Shown here: positions 16,584-25,009 of the stretch, in pieces
Numbering within the stretch: position 1 is the stretch's first letter
How the letters are laid out: each line of letters opens with the position of its first letter
Assembly (NCBI GenBank): GCA_035551995.1
Contig: DASZME010000053.1
Location: 1 to 39,037, forward strand
Direction of reading: 5' to 3'
DNA: 39,037 nucleotides
From: RYN-428 sp035551995
Lineage (GTDB): Bacteria > Planctomycetota > Phycisphaerae > Tepidisphaerales > Tepidisphaeraceae
Notes under the pieces: model-generated
What the model was told of the DNA's origin: nothing
The model's database searches: none
Seen by the model: the letters and a program-made list of their open reading frames with translations, nothing else
Made by a program: the position numbers and the translations under genes

Positions 16584-19208
16584 GTGGCAGAAGATCAAGT
16601 CCCGGAATTTTCGTCGTTCCCCTCTTTTTTCGGCGAGGAAACCGTCGTTCGTCCCGTCGAAGAAGAAGCCGGCCCTTTCGTCCAATCTCCGTTGCTCGGG
16701 TCCGCCCGTCCCAAGCCGAGCGTGGCCGGTTATGAGGTCGACCGCATGCTCGGCGCCGGCGGCATGGGAACGGTCTGGCTCGCCCGCCAGCAAGGCACTT
16801 CGCGCGACGTCGCGCTGAAACTTCTTACCGATCGCCCGTCCGATCCGCGCGCCCCGGCTCGTTTTATTCGCGAAGTGGAACTGGCTTCGCGCCTCGATCA
16901 CCCGAACATCGCCCGCGTATACGAAAGCGGCGTGCACCAGGGGAACTTTTATTATGCGATGGAGCTGGTCGACGGCGTACCGCTCAATCTCTACGTCCGG
17001 CAACAGAAGATGGACCAGCCGGCCATCTTGCGCCTGATGAAGATGATCTGCGACGCCGTGCAGCATGCCCACTTCAAGGGGATCATTCACCGCGATCTTA
17101 AGCCGTCGAATATCCTGGTGTGCTGCGACGGGCAACCGAGGCTGCTGGATTTCGGGCTTGCCCGGCCGATCACGCCGGGACGAAACGCGATCGTCAGCGA
17201 TGAGCGGGGCGGCGTATCGGGTACGCCGTCGTATATGTCGCCGGAGCAGGCCGCCAGTCGGGCCGATCAAATCGACACCCGATCCGACGTCTACAGCCTC
17301 GGCAAGATTCTGTATGAGCTGGTGATCGGCCAACCGGCGCACGATCTGGAAGGAACGGAATACGACCTGTGGCGGCGGGTGGTCGAAGAAGAAGTTCGCC
17401 GACCGCGCGACGTGAAAGCGTCGATCGAGCCGGATCTTGAGGCGGTGCTGCTCAAGGCGCTGGATCGCGATCCGCGCCGACGCTACGCCTCGGCGGGGGA
17501 TCTAGGCAACGATCTCGAGAACCTGCTGAATAACGATCCGGTTTCGGCCCGGCCGACGACGGTGAGGTATTTTCTCGGGAAAAAGCTGGCGCGGCATCGC
17601 GGGCCGGTCATGCTGGCGATCGGCGCTTTCATCGCGGCGCTGGCGCTGCTTATATTCACCGGCGTTCGGATCGCGCATGAACGAACGATCGCCGTCGCCG
17701 AGCGCAACCGCGCCGACACCGAGCGCGCCGGCGCCGACGCCGAACGGCTTCATGCCCTGCGCGAGGCGGCGATCGCCACCGCCATGAACGAGTTTTTCCA
17801 GAACGTCATGGACGCGCTGGACCCGCGGAACGCGCGCGGCGTCAACAACGTCAGCCACGATATGCTCGACCGCGCCGACCGCTCGCTGTCGGAAAGCTGC
17901 GCGGGCGATCCGCACACCGAAGCGACGGTGCGCGTGGCGCTGGGCCGGCATCTGCTGGCGTTCGGGCAGTTCGCCACCGCCGACAATCAATTGGGCCGGG
18001 CGGTGGCGCTGTTGACGTCGGCCGGTCCCGGTCAGCCGCCCGTGGCGGGCGAGCCGGAGATTTTGGCGGCGATGGACCTTCTTGCCCAGGTGCGCCGCGA
18101 GCGCGGGAATGTAGCCGGCGCGTTGGAATTGAGCGAGCATGTGCTCGACCGTTACAGGGCCCTGTTCGGTAATGCCGACGCGCGCACGCTTGGCGCCATG
18201 AATACGCTCAGCAACGTGATGAACGACATGGGACGGCGCGACCAGGCCGAAAAGATGGCGCGCGACGCGCTGCGGATGTCGGGCGGGATCGAGGTTCCTG
18301 ACGATCTGAATGCCGACCGATCCAACCCGGCGTCATTGAATCTCGCCTCGACATTGACTCGGCATCTTCGCGACAGCGGCGATCCGACAAAGATCGTCGA
18401 AGCCGAGGGTTGGGCGCGGAAAGTGGCCGCGTTATGGGCCAAGCGAGCGCGTTCCGCGCCGCTGGCGGTAGGTAGCGGATCATCGGCCGACCTGCCGGGC
18501 GATCCGCAATCGCTCGAAGCGCTTCACGACCTGGCATCGGTGTTGAACCGCGAGGATCGGTGGGAAGACGCGATTCCGCTGCACCGATATGTCGTTAAAA
18601 AAGGGAGCGAGGTTCTGGGGGCGGATCATCCGGACCTGCTGATCTGGCAAAACGATCTGGCGACGGCGCTGGCCGGGCGCGGGGGATTTAAGGACCTGAT
18701 GGAGGCGGCGGCGCTGTATCGCGCGATTTTGCCCGCGGCCACCGAAACCCGCGGATCGGGGCATCGATATACGGTCGTGATACTCGCCGAGTTGGCCGAC
18801 GTGATGACCAGGCAAAATAAAACCGCCGACGCCGATGCGTACTATCGGCAAATGGAAATCTACGCGGCGCGGGCGCTGGACCGATTGACGCAGGAATTCG
18901 GCGCGGAAAATCCGCAGGCCCTCTGGTTTTTGGACGCGCAGGCGCAGGCGCAAAGCTATCTGCAAAAATTTGACGCCGCGGCCGCCGGTTATTCAAAGGC
19001 GTTGGAGATTCGCCGCAAGACGCTTGGCGAAACGCATCGCGATACGCTCACGACGGCGATGCATCTTGGCATGCTTTATCGAATGGCGGGCAAGCCCGAG
19101 ATGGCCAGAGCGTCGCTTCAACGGACGCTCGAAGCATGCAGCCGAACGTTCGGAGAGGATGATCCACTGAGCCGGCGCGCGCGGGCGGCGCTGGGAGAGA
19201 TCAAATGA
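16584..19208 (+). CDS. Transmembrane Ser/Thr protein kinase with C-terminal TPR-like domain
   Basis: An 874-residue Hanks-type kinase. The catalytic domain (about residues 50-310) has the glycine loop LGAGGMG (56-62), Lys79 in VALKLL, a REVELASRLDH helix C, HRDLKPSN (His169, Asp171, Lys173), DFG at 189-191 and the SGTPSYMSPEQA activation segment, so it should be active. A single hydrophobic segment at about 342-362 (VMLAIGAFIAALALLIFTGV) places the kinase in the cytoplasm and the remaining ~500 residues outside. A charged, probably coiled-coil stretch follows, then helical TPR-like repeats (for example ALGRHLLAFGQFATADNQLG and ALEIRRKTLGETHRDTLTTA). The start is GTG at 16584 with an AGGG ribosome site, 12 bases after the protease gene. 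Kinases with TPR sensor halves are common in planctomycetes. The sigma factor two genes upstream may be a target (inference). Confidence 0.9.
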   Translation: MAEDQVPEFSSFPSFFGEETVVRPVEEEAGPFVQSPLLGSARPKPSVAGYEVDRMLGAGGMGTVWLARQQGTSRDVALKLLTDRPSDPRAPARFIREVELASRLDHPNIARVYESGVHQGNFYYAMELVDGVPLNLYVRQQKMDQPAILRLMKMICDAVQHAHFKGIIHRDLKPSNILVCCDGQPRLLDFGLARPITPGRNAIVSDERGGVSGTPSYMSPEQAASRADQIDTRSDVYSLGKILYELVIGQPAHDLEGTEYDLWRRVVEEEVRRPRDVKASIEPDLEAVLLKALDRDPRRRYASAGDLGNDLENLLNNDPVSARPTTVRYFLGKKLARHRGPVMLAIGAFIAALALLIFTGVRIAHERTIAVAERNRADTERAGADAERLHALREAAIATAMNEFFQNVMDALDPRNARGVNNVSHDMLDRADRSLSESCAGDPHTEATVRVALGRHLLAFGQFATADNQLGRAVALLTSAGPGQPPVAGEPEILAAMDLLAQVRRERGNVAGALELSEHVLDRYRALFGNADARTLGAMNTLSNVMNDMGRRDQAEKMARDALRMSGGIEVPDDLNADRSNPASLNLASTLTRHLRDSGDPTKIVEAEGWARKVAALWAKRARSAPLAVGSGSSADLPGDPQSLEALHDLASVLNREDRWEDAIPLHRYVVKKGSEVLGADHPDLLIWQNDLATALAGRGGFKDLMEAAALYRAILPAATETRGSGHRYTVVILAELADVMTRQNKTADADAYYRQMEIYAARALDRLTQEFGAENPQALWFLDAQAQAQSYLQKFDAAAAGYSKALEIRRKTLGETHRDTLTTAMHLGMLYRMAGKPEMARASLQRTLEACSRTFGEDDPLSRRARAALGEIK

Positions 19209-19211
19209 CGT

Positions 19212-19691
19212 TCACTTTGCCGCGACGGCAATGTGCTTGGGGAGGTTTTTCGACGCCACGCGGACATCGCGCTCCTGAATCACGGCGCGAACCGCTTTGG
19301 CTTGGGCCAGGTCTTCGCCGGCGGGCGTATCGACGGCGGCCAGCGCCGACAGCATGACGTCTTTGAATTTATCCCATTCGGATTGCGCCGCCCGCGGCGC
19401 CACGGGGGTTCCGATGGGGGTGAGGGATTCTGGAAGATAGCCGCTTTGTTTACCGACGCCGACGATGCTGATTCCGCCGCCGTTGTTCCCCGAACCGGGA
19501 GAAGGAGGCGTCGTCGGACCGCCAGGAGAGACTGGCGGCTTTTTGGCAAAGGGAACCACGCCAGGGCTATGACCCGCACCGCCGACCGAAGGAATGGCGA
19601 GCATGGCCATGCCGAGCGTCAATGCGACCAATCGGCCGGGGTGCGTACGCGGACGAACCGCATTCGTCGAGTGGATCGTCATGCATTTCAT
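19212..19691 (-). CDS. Small secreted or membrane-anchored protein of unknown function
   Basis: A 159-residue protein I do not recognise. From the chosen ATG at 19691 (GGTGG is 8 bases upstream; an ATG three codons later is also possible) it has a basic start, a hydrophobic signal or anchor (RLVALTLGMAMLAIPSVGG), and a Pro/Gly/Ser linker of about 30 residues. A charged, probably helical tail of about 60 residues follows (SEWDKFKDVMLSALAAVD ... IQERDVRVASKNLPKHI). It is convergent with the kinase gene, with only 3 bases between the two stop codons and no visible terminator. A longer reading to 19841 exists but would place coding sequence across the 66-bp insertion element, so I reject it. Confidence 0.6.
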   Translation of the reverse strand: MKCMTIHSTNAVRPRTHPGRLVALTLGMAMLAIPSVGGAGHSPGVVPFAKKPPVSPGGPTTPPSPGSGNNGGGISIVGVGKQSGYLPESLTPIGTPVAPRAAQSEWDKFKDVMLSALAAVDTPAGEDLAQAKAVRAVIQERDVRVASKNLPKHIAVAAK

Positions 19692-19727
19692 AAGTAACCA
19701 CCATTCTGGGGACTCTTGAATCGCTCG

Positions 19728-19752
19728 TAGCATAGCCGTCTCAGCTGGGCTC
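19728..19752. repeat. Copy of a tagca(c/t)agccgtctc-type repeat motif
   Basis: tagcatagccgtctcagct at 19728 matches the left arm of the hairpin at 28942 (tagcacagccgtctcggc) with two mismatches. It lies upstream of the 19212-19691 gene. Two copies in one window suggest a dispersed REP-like sequence. Confidence 0.45.
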
Positions 19753-19788
19753 TCAAAACTTTGCGAACTTGCGCGACGAGTCATTCTA

Positions 19789-19854
19789 GAGCAGTTCTCA
19801 GGTTGGTCGCGCGTTCCTGCGTTCATAATAAACGACGGCACCTTGCGAACGCTC
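19789..19854. mobile_element. 66-bp MITE-like element with IS630-type ends and TA duplication
   Basis: The stretch is flanked on both sides by TA (19787-19788 and 19855-19856), the target duplication of IS630/Tc1-mariner elements. Its left end, gagcagttctcaggt, and the reverse complement of its right end, gagcgttcgcaaggt, are imperfect terminal inverted repeats. The left end also matches the IS630 end at 38901 (gagcgtttctcaggttg) at most positions. It is too short to code for anything. Its last base supplies the G of the TAG stop codon of the minus-strand gene ending at 19854. Confidence 0.7.
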
Positions 19855-21494
19855 TAAAACTGCAATGTTACGCCTATGCTGAACACATGCTGAGAATAAC
19901 TGTAGAACGGAACATTCGATCCGTCACTGTTGAAATTATAGGTCAGATACGCCGTGGCTCGCGCCGCGATCGGCCGAACGAGGCCGAGGGTAATGGAATC
20001 GATCGGATCGCGGCGCCGGGTCAGCACGTCGATGCCGCTGTTATCGTTTTTATATTGCTCCAACGTCCTTGTATATGAAAGATCGGCGGAGATCTGACAG
20101 AAAAGCGGCGCCGTCACTCCCGCGAAAAACGAATTGCTTTCGTAATCGAAATCGCTTCCCTGGGCAAAATTCCACGCATGAAAATAGCCGACGCGGGTCT
20201 GCCATGAAGAATTCGGAACCGTCCAGTAAACGGCGGTACGAAGCAGATGATTTTCCGCGTCGCGGTCCAGCGGGCGGCCATATTCGGGCCGGGGATACGT
20301 CAGATATTCGATCGGCACGCGCGACAGGTAATCATCATGGACATATGAATACCCGATCTCCAGCCGAAGGTTGGGCTTCACGTCCCAGTCGCAGGTGGCG
20401 CCGGCGCCGATCTCATTGCGAAAATTGCCGTATCGCACCAGCGTGTAATCGTCGGAAACGCGCAGCGTCGCGCGAAGCGTCGGAGCGATTTGTCGCTCGA
20501 CGTTGGCGCTGAAATCATTGTCGAGAAGATCGGCGCGAATCCTTTGCCGGGCGTAGGTGCGATCGAACATCCGGTAGGCGAGCCAGAAGGCGCCGTCGGG
20601 CTGGTTGTAGAACGCATAGCCGCTGTCGAGTCGGATCTCGGCGAACGCGGAAGGGTCGGCGGGGGAGTGATAGGCGAAGATTTCCGCGCTGTCGCCGCGG
20701 GCGGCCGAGTCATAGCCCGCGCCAAGCGAAAGGTTGAGCCACCAGGGCCGGTCGGAAGAAATCGGCGGCAGCGAGGTGGGCCGCGGACTGTCCGTGAGCA
20801 CCAGGTCGGGCCGCAATATCGGCGTGAAACCCAGGGCGGGGTTGGATGTCGCGCTCAACGCCGGCAGAACCAATCTGGCGACGGCCTTCATCGTTTCGTC
20901 GGCGCCTTTCATGTCCCCGCGCGCCTCGGCCAGTCGCAACTGCGCGATCTGGACCGCCTCCTTCAAATCCTGATCGTCCGGCGCCAGCGCGATAGCGCGC
21001 TCGAATGCGGCCTGCGCCCGCGCGTAGTCTCTTTCGGCCAGATACGCGCGGCCCAAAAACAAGCTGGCCTGGGCGCGCTCGCCGGGATGCGCTTTCTCGT
21101 AAGCGGTAAGTTCGGCGATCGCGTTTGCCCAATCGTGCTGTAGGAGATAGCTCCATCCGAATTCAAACGAAAGATCCGGATTGTTTCCGCCCAGCGCGCG
21201 CGATCGGCGAAGCTCTCGCAACGCCGGCCCTCCGCGGGCGAGTCGATTCAAGGCGACACCCAGAAAAAACGGCGCTTCCGAGTCGTCGGCGTCCGCGGCG
21301 GCGGCTTGCTCGAATAACGCGGCCGCTTGCGTCAGCTCTTGTTTTTGAAGATGCCCCAAACCCTCGTCGATCAATTGGCTTGAGCGCGGCGACGCCGCGG
21401 CAAAGGCGGTGATCGAAACTATCGCCGCCAGCCACAACGCCGATCGAACGCCGAAAGACGAGCGAGGAATACAACGCCAATTCCTGAGTTTCAT
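19854..21494 (-). CDS. TPR domain / outer-membrane beta-barrel protein
   Basis: A 546-residue predicted outer-membrane protein. The start at 21494 is supported by a strong AAGGAG 4 bases upstream. A signal peptide follows (SALWLAAIVSITAFAAA). Residues ~40-200 hold at least four TPR-like repeats (for example LGHLQKQELTQAAALFEQAA and AYLAERDYARAQAAFERAIA). From about residue 255 the sequence is a beta-barrel pattern with alternating aromatic strands (for example LRLEIGYSYVHDDYL and SISTITLG-like strands) ending in ...VFSIGVTLQF, a C-terminal Phe as expected for BAM-inserted barrels. A periplasmic TPR scaffold plus barrel recalls polysaccharide-secretion porins such as BcsC or PgaA, but no synthase is nearby, so that role is only a possibility. 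The TAG stop is formed partly by the 66-bp insertion. Confidence 0.75.
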   Translation of the reverse strand: MKLRNWRCIPRSSFGVRSALWLAAIVSITAFAAASPRSSQLIDEGLGHLQKQELTQAAALFEQAAAADADDSEAPFFLGVALNRLARGGPALRELRRSRALGGNNPDLSFEFGWSYLLQHDWANAIAELTAYEKAHPGERAQASLFLGRAYLAERDYARAQAAFERAIALAPDDQDLKEAVQIAQLRLAEARGDMKGADETMKAVARLVLPALSATSNPALGFTPILRPDLVLTDSPRPTSLPPISSDRPWWLNLSLGAGYDSAARGDSAEIFAYHSPADPSAFAEIRLDSGYAFYNQPDGAFWLAYRMFDRTYARQRIRADLLDNDFSANVERQIAPTLRATLRVSDDYTLVRYGNFRNEIGAGATCDWDVKPNLRLEIGYSYVHDDYLSRVPIEYLTYPRPEYGRPLDRDAENHLLRTAVYWTVPNSSWQTRVGYFHAWNFAQGSDFDYESNSFFAGVTAPLFCQISADLSYTRTLEQYKNDNSGIDVLTRRRDPIDSITLGLVRPIAARATAYLTYNFNSDGSNVPFYSYSQHVFSIGVTLQF

Positions 21495-21640
21495 GCGCTC
21501 CTTATTTAATGTCCCGGCTTTTCCCGCTCCCGATGCGATGGCAACATTGTACGAATGGCGCCATCGCGGGCAACCTAAAACTTGCGTGTTTAATCGCGCA
21601 TTCGGATACTGCAAGCCGTCGATTTAACGCAGGAACATTC

Positions 21641-22963
21641 ATGCCAACCGATGCCATCGAACGTGATCGGATTTTTGCCGTCGTCCAAAGCGCTCTGGCG
21701 GCTCAGCCCATCACGGACCTTCATACGCATTTATATTCCCCCGGCTTCGGCACGCCCGTCGCCAACGCCGCCGGGCAAATCGATCCGGCGGGATTGATGC
21801 TCTGGGGCGTGGATGAACTGGTGACCTATCACTATCTGATCGCCGAAGTGTTTCGCGTTGTTCCGGCCACGGTCCTGCCGTACGACCGGTTTTTCAAGCT
21901 CGGCAAGCACGAGCAAGCCGACCATATCTGGCGGACGCTGTTTGTCGAGCGCACGCCGATCAGCGAGGCTTGCCGGGGAATACTGACGACATTGCAAAAG
22001 CTCGGACTCGATCCCAACGAAAAAACGCTGACGCCGTATCGGAAATATTTTTCGCGCCAGCGTCCGGGCGCCTTCGTCGATCGCGTGATGGGACTGGCGA
22101 ACGTCAAATCGATCACGATGACCAACGCGGTTTTCGACGACAATGAAAGAGCGCGATGGCTCAACGATCCCGCGGCGTTGGCCGATCCGCGCTTTCGGTC
22201 GGTGTTACGGATCGATCCGCTGTTGCTCGACTACCCGTCAGCCGCCGAAAAAATGAGTTCGTGGGGATACGATGTTTCGCCGGAGATCGGCGAGCGCACG
22301 GTCGAAGAAGGCCGGCGTTTCCTTCGCGAGTGGATCGATCGGCAAAAGGCGATTTACGTCGCCGTCAGTCTTCCTCCGGAATTTAGATATCCAGCCGCCC
22401 CGGCGGACGCGATATCGAACGCTGGGCAGCGCATGCTGGAGAAAGTCGTTCTGCCGGTTTGCGCCGAAAGGGGATTGCCGTTCGCGATGATGATCGGCTC
22501 TCATCGCGGCGTGAATCCCGGCCTGCGCGACGCCGGCGACATGGGCGGGAAGGCCGACGTCGCGTCGGTGGTGAATCTTTGCCGGGCGTTTGCGGGCAAT
22601 AAATTCATGGTCACGATGCTCGCGCGCGAAAACCAGCACGAGTTGTGCGTCGCGGCCAGAAAATTCGGGAATTTGATGATCTTTGGATGCTGGTGGTTTT
22701 TGAATAATCCGTCGCTGATCGAGGAAATCGAACGCATGCGATTCGAGTTGCTGGGAACCAGCTTTATTCCCCAGCATTCCGACGCCCGCGTGCTCGATCA
22801 ACTGCTATACAAGTGGGAACACAGTCGGCGGATTATCGGAAAAGTGCTGGCCGAAAAATATGTCGATCTTTTTGATGCGGGCTGGCATGTCGCCCGCCAT
22901 GCGATCGAGCGAGACGTTCATCTTCTGCTGGAAGGAAATTTTTCGGAATTTCTGTCGCGATAA
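21641..22963 (+). CDS. Uronate isomerase-like amidohydrolase-superfamily protein
   Basis: A 440-residue protein related to glucuronate/uronate isomerase (UxaC), which interconverts hexuronates and ketoses. Near the N-terminus it has DLHTHLYSPGFG, the HxH metal-site motif of the amidohydrolase superfamily. The central region has MMIGSHRGVNPGLRDAG and the end has GCWWFLNNPSLIEEI followed by a helical tail, both in the right places for UxaC. It is only distantly similar to classical UxaC, so the substrate may differ. The start at 21641 is preceded by AGGA 6 bases upstream; an upstream in-frame ATG at 21509 would lie in the divergent promoter region and is not preferred. It is transcribed away from the TPR/barrel gene. 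No other uronate-catabolism gene is in the window. Confidence 0.7.
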   Translation: MPTDAIERDRIFAVVQSALAAQPITDLHTHLYSPGFGTPVANAAGQIDPAGLMLWGVDELVTYHYLIAEVFRVVPATVLPYDRFFKLGKHEQADHIWRTLFVERTPISEACRGILTTLQKLGLDPNEKTLTPYRKYFSRQRPGAFVDRVMGLANVKSITMTNAVFDDNERARWLNDPAALADPRFRSVLRIDPLLLDYPSAAEKMSSWGYDVSPEIGERTVEEGRRFLREWIDRQKAIYVAVSLPPEFRYPAAPADAISNAGQRMLEKVVLPVCAERGLPFAMMIGSHRGVNPGLRDAGDMGGKADVASVVNLCRAFAGNKFMVTMLARENQHELCVAARKFGNLMIFGCWWFLNNPSLIEEIERMRFELLGTSFIPQHSDARVLDQLLYKWEHSRRIIGKVLAEKYVDLFDAGWHVARHAIERDVHLLLEGNFSEFLSR

Positions 22964-23132
22964 TGGCGGGCGCGCGAACAAACGAGGGGCCGGCACAACA
23001 ATCTTTGAGTCGTTCACGCGCCTCGGATCGCCGGCGGACGGGGAGGCCGTCGGCAAATCGCACAGACGTGACGGATTTCACCTACCCACGCCGCGGCGGG
23101 TCATGTAGATTTCGGCGGCAGGTAAACCTTCC

Positions 23133-24287
23133 ATGACGACTCCTTATCAATATCCCCCCGGCTTTTCCGGGTATCCCGATTATCCCCAGCGGCCCCGTTC
23201 CAACGGCGCGTTATCGTTTCTGCTGCTGATCGCCATGGCGGCGGCGGCTGGATTTTTCCTGGCACGTTGGTCGGCGCGCGGTACGCCGGACCTTCAGGCG
23301 CGCAGGGTAACGCCGCGCGGCGACCTGGGGGCCGACGAAAAATCCACCATCCAGATTTTCAAGCAAACAATCCCTTCCGTGGTCTTCATCACCACGCTTT
23401 CCGAAACATATGACGTCCGCACCGGCGACACCTCCGCCATCCCGCAAGGCACCGGGTCGGGTTTCATCTGGGATCAGGCCGGCGATATCGTCACGAATTT
23501 TCACGTCGTTCGCGAAACGTCGGCCGCCCGCGTTACCCTGTCCGATCACAGCAGCTATGCGGCGGATTTGGTCGGGGTGGCGCCGGAATATGATCTGGCC
23601 GTCGTGCGAATCCATGCCCCCAAAAACAAGCTGCGCCCGATTATCGTCGGCGCCAGTCACGATCTTCAGGTCGGGCAGAAGGTGTTCGCGATCGGCGATC
23701 CCTACGGCCTCGACCAAACCCTCACGTCGGGCATTATCTCCGCGGTCGGCCGATCGATTCGCAGCGTGACGGACGTGCCGATCGACAACATCATTCAGAT
23801 CGACGCCGCCATCAATCCCGGCAATTCCGGCGGTCCGTTGCTCGACAGCGCCGGCCGGCTGATCGGCGTCAACACCGCGATCTACAGCCCGTCGGGATCA
23901 AACGCCGGGATCGGTTTTGCGATTCCGGTCGATACGATCAACCGCGTGATCCCCGAGCTGATCGCCAACGGCAAAATCGTCCGGCCCCGGCTCGGCCTGG
24001 TTCTCGACGACAATACCAGCGAGCAAGTGTCGGATCGCCTTGGCGTGCCGGGGCTGCTGGTGATGGGCGTGCAGCCGAATTCGCCCGCGGCCAACGCCGG
24101 CATCCGCGGAACGCAGATGGTCAACGGCGAGATTAATTTCGGCGACATCATCACGACGATCGACGGCAAGGCGATTCACACCACCGGCGATTTGCACGCC
24201 GCCATGAACGCGCACAAGGCCGGCGATACCGTCCATCTGACGATCTGGCGGAACGGGAAAACACTGGACGTGCAAGCTCACGTCTAA
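23133..24287 (+). CDS. HtrA/DegP-family serine protease, membrane-anchored, one PDZ domain
   Basis: A 384-residue envelope quality-control protease. A Pro/Tyr-rich cytoplasmic start is followed by one membrane anchor (residues ~28-45, LSFLLLIAMAAAAGFFLA), as in DegS-type enzymes. The protease domain has GTGSGFIWD, His124 in TNFHVV, Asp154 in EYDLAVVRI and Ser232 in NPGNSGGPLL, so the triad is intact. One PDZ domain covers about residues 285-380 (GVQPNSPAANAGIRG, GDIITTIDGKAI). It is 169 bases from the isomerase-like gene on the same strand and convergent with the LEPR protein gene, with a hairpin between them. Its peptide substrate cannot be told from sequence. Confidence 0.93.
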   Translation: MTTPYQYPPGFSGYPDYPQRPRSNGALSFLLLIAMAAAAGFFLARWSARGTPDLQARRVTPRGDLGADEKSTIQIFKQTIPSVVFITTLSETYDVRTGDTSAIPQGTGSGFIWDQAGDIVTNFHVVRETSAARVTLSDHSSYAADLVGVAPEYDLAVVRIHAPKNKLRPIIVGASHDLQVGQKVFAIGDPYGLDQTLTSGIISAVGRSIRSVTDVPIDNIIQIDAAINPGNSGGPLLDSAGRLIGVNTAIYSPSGSNAGIGFAIPVDTINRVIPELIANGKIVRPRLGLVLDDNTSEQVSDRLGVPGLLVMGVQPNSPAANAGIRGTQMVNGEINFGDIITTIDGKAIHTTGDLHAAMNAHKAGDTVHLTIWRNGKTLDVQAHV

Positions 24288-24310
24288 AGCGCGCCGCGGA
24301 TATTCAGCTC

Positions 24311-24329
24311 CCGGCGATGACGCCGGTTT
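24311..24329. terminator. Possible terminator between convergent genes
   Basis: ccggcg (24311-24316), loop atga, cgccgg (24321-24326), then TTT. It lies 23 bases after the HtrA stop and 12 bases before the stop of the opposing gene. The T-run is short. Confidence 0.5.
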
Positions 24330-24340
24330 GACCGAACTCC

Positions 24341-25009
24341 TCAGCTCGATTGCGCGGCCGTCAGATCATTCACAAGCGTCGTTCTCGCGCTGGCGATGTT
24401 TGCCAGGTCGGTCGCGAACTGGGTCTGCGACGCCACCTCGACGGCGCTGAATTTGGCTGTGTCGGCCTCAAGATCGGCGCTGGCGCCCGTGTCGGCGTCC
24501 ACGGCATCGACGATCGCAGTCGAGTCGGTCGAGATCGTGGTGTCGTCGGTCATTCGCGTCGCGATACGCGAATCAAGCCCGGCGATCAGATCGTTCTGCA
24601 GCGTAATTCGGTCGTTGCGGAGCTTTGCGTGATCGGCGGTTTCAGCGGTGGCGTTCTTGCGGTCAAGGATAATTTGGCGAATGTCCAACTTGATCGTCGA
24701 CTCATCCGCGAAGGCGTTGGCCGATTCGGTCAGCCGATCCACCTTCAAGGCGGTCTGCATGGATTTGAGGTCCGCTTTGGCGGTCGCAAGCAACGGCGCG
24801 ATCATGGGGACTTGATCCACCCCGTCTCGTGCCATCGCCTTGCCGTCGACCTTTAACTTGGCGGCGCAAACGGCCAGATCGATCCTGAATTTCAGCAGTT
24901 CCGCCCGGATCACGAGACGATCGACCTTGACTGGCGCATCGAACAACATGGGGGCCGCCGACATCAACGTGCGGAATTCCAAAACTTCGATAATTGACTG
25001 ATTGACCAC
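24341..25009 (-). CDS. Small helical surface protein with LEPR-like N-terminal motif
   Basis: A 222-residue protein of unknown function. The start is taken as GTG at 25009 because GGAG lies 7 bases upstream and the product then begins MVNQSIIEVLEFRTLMSA, a LEPR-like export motif in the position seen in the other two such proteins of the window. The ATG at 25063 has no such support. The remaining ~200 residues are rich in Ala, Asp, Thr and Leu, lack Trp and are predicted helical or coiled-coil (for example KLRNDRITLQNDLIAGLD and DLANIASARTTLVNDLTA). It is probably extracellular. No enzyme motif is visible. The motif variant LEFRTLMSA differs from the usual LExRxLLSA by Met for Leu. Confidence 0.7.
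   Translation of the reverse strand: MVNQSIIEVLEFRTLMSAAPMLFDAPVKVDRLVIRAELLKFRIDLAVCAAKLKVDGKAMARDGVDQVPMIAPLLATAKADLKSMQTALKVDRLTESANAFADESTIKLDIRQIILDRKNATAETADHAKLRNDRITLQNDLIAGLDSRIATRMTDDTTISTDSTAIVDAVDADTGASADLEADTAKFSAVEVASQTQFATDLANIASARTTLVNDLTAAQSS

Noticed and set aside
19692..19841. N-terminal extension of the small secreted protein gene
   Set aside because: It would start inside the 66-bp element and place the signal sequence about 60 residues from the N-terminus.
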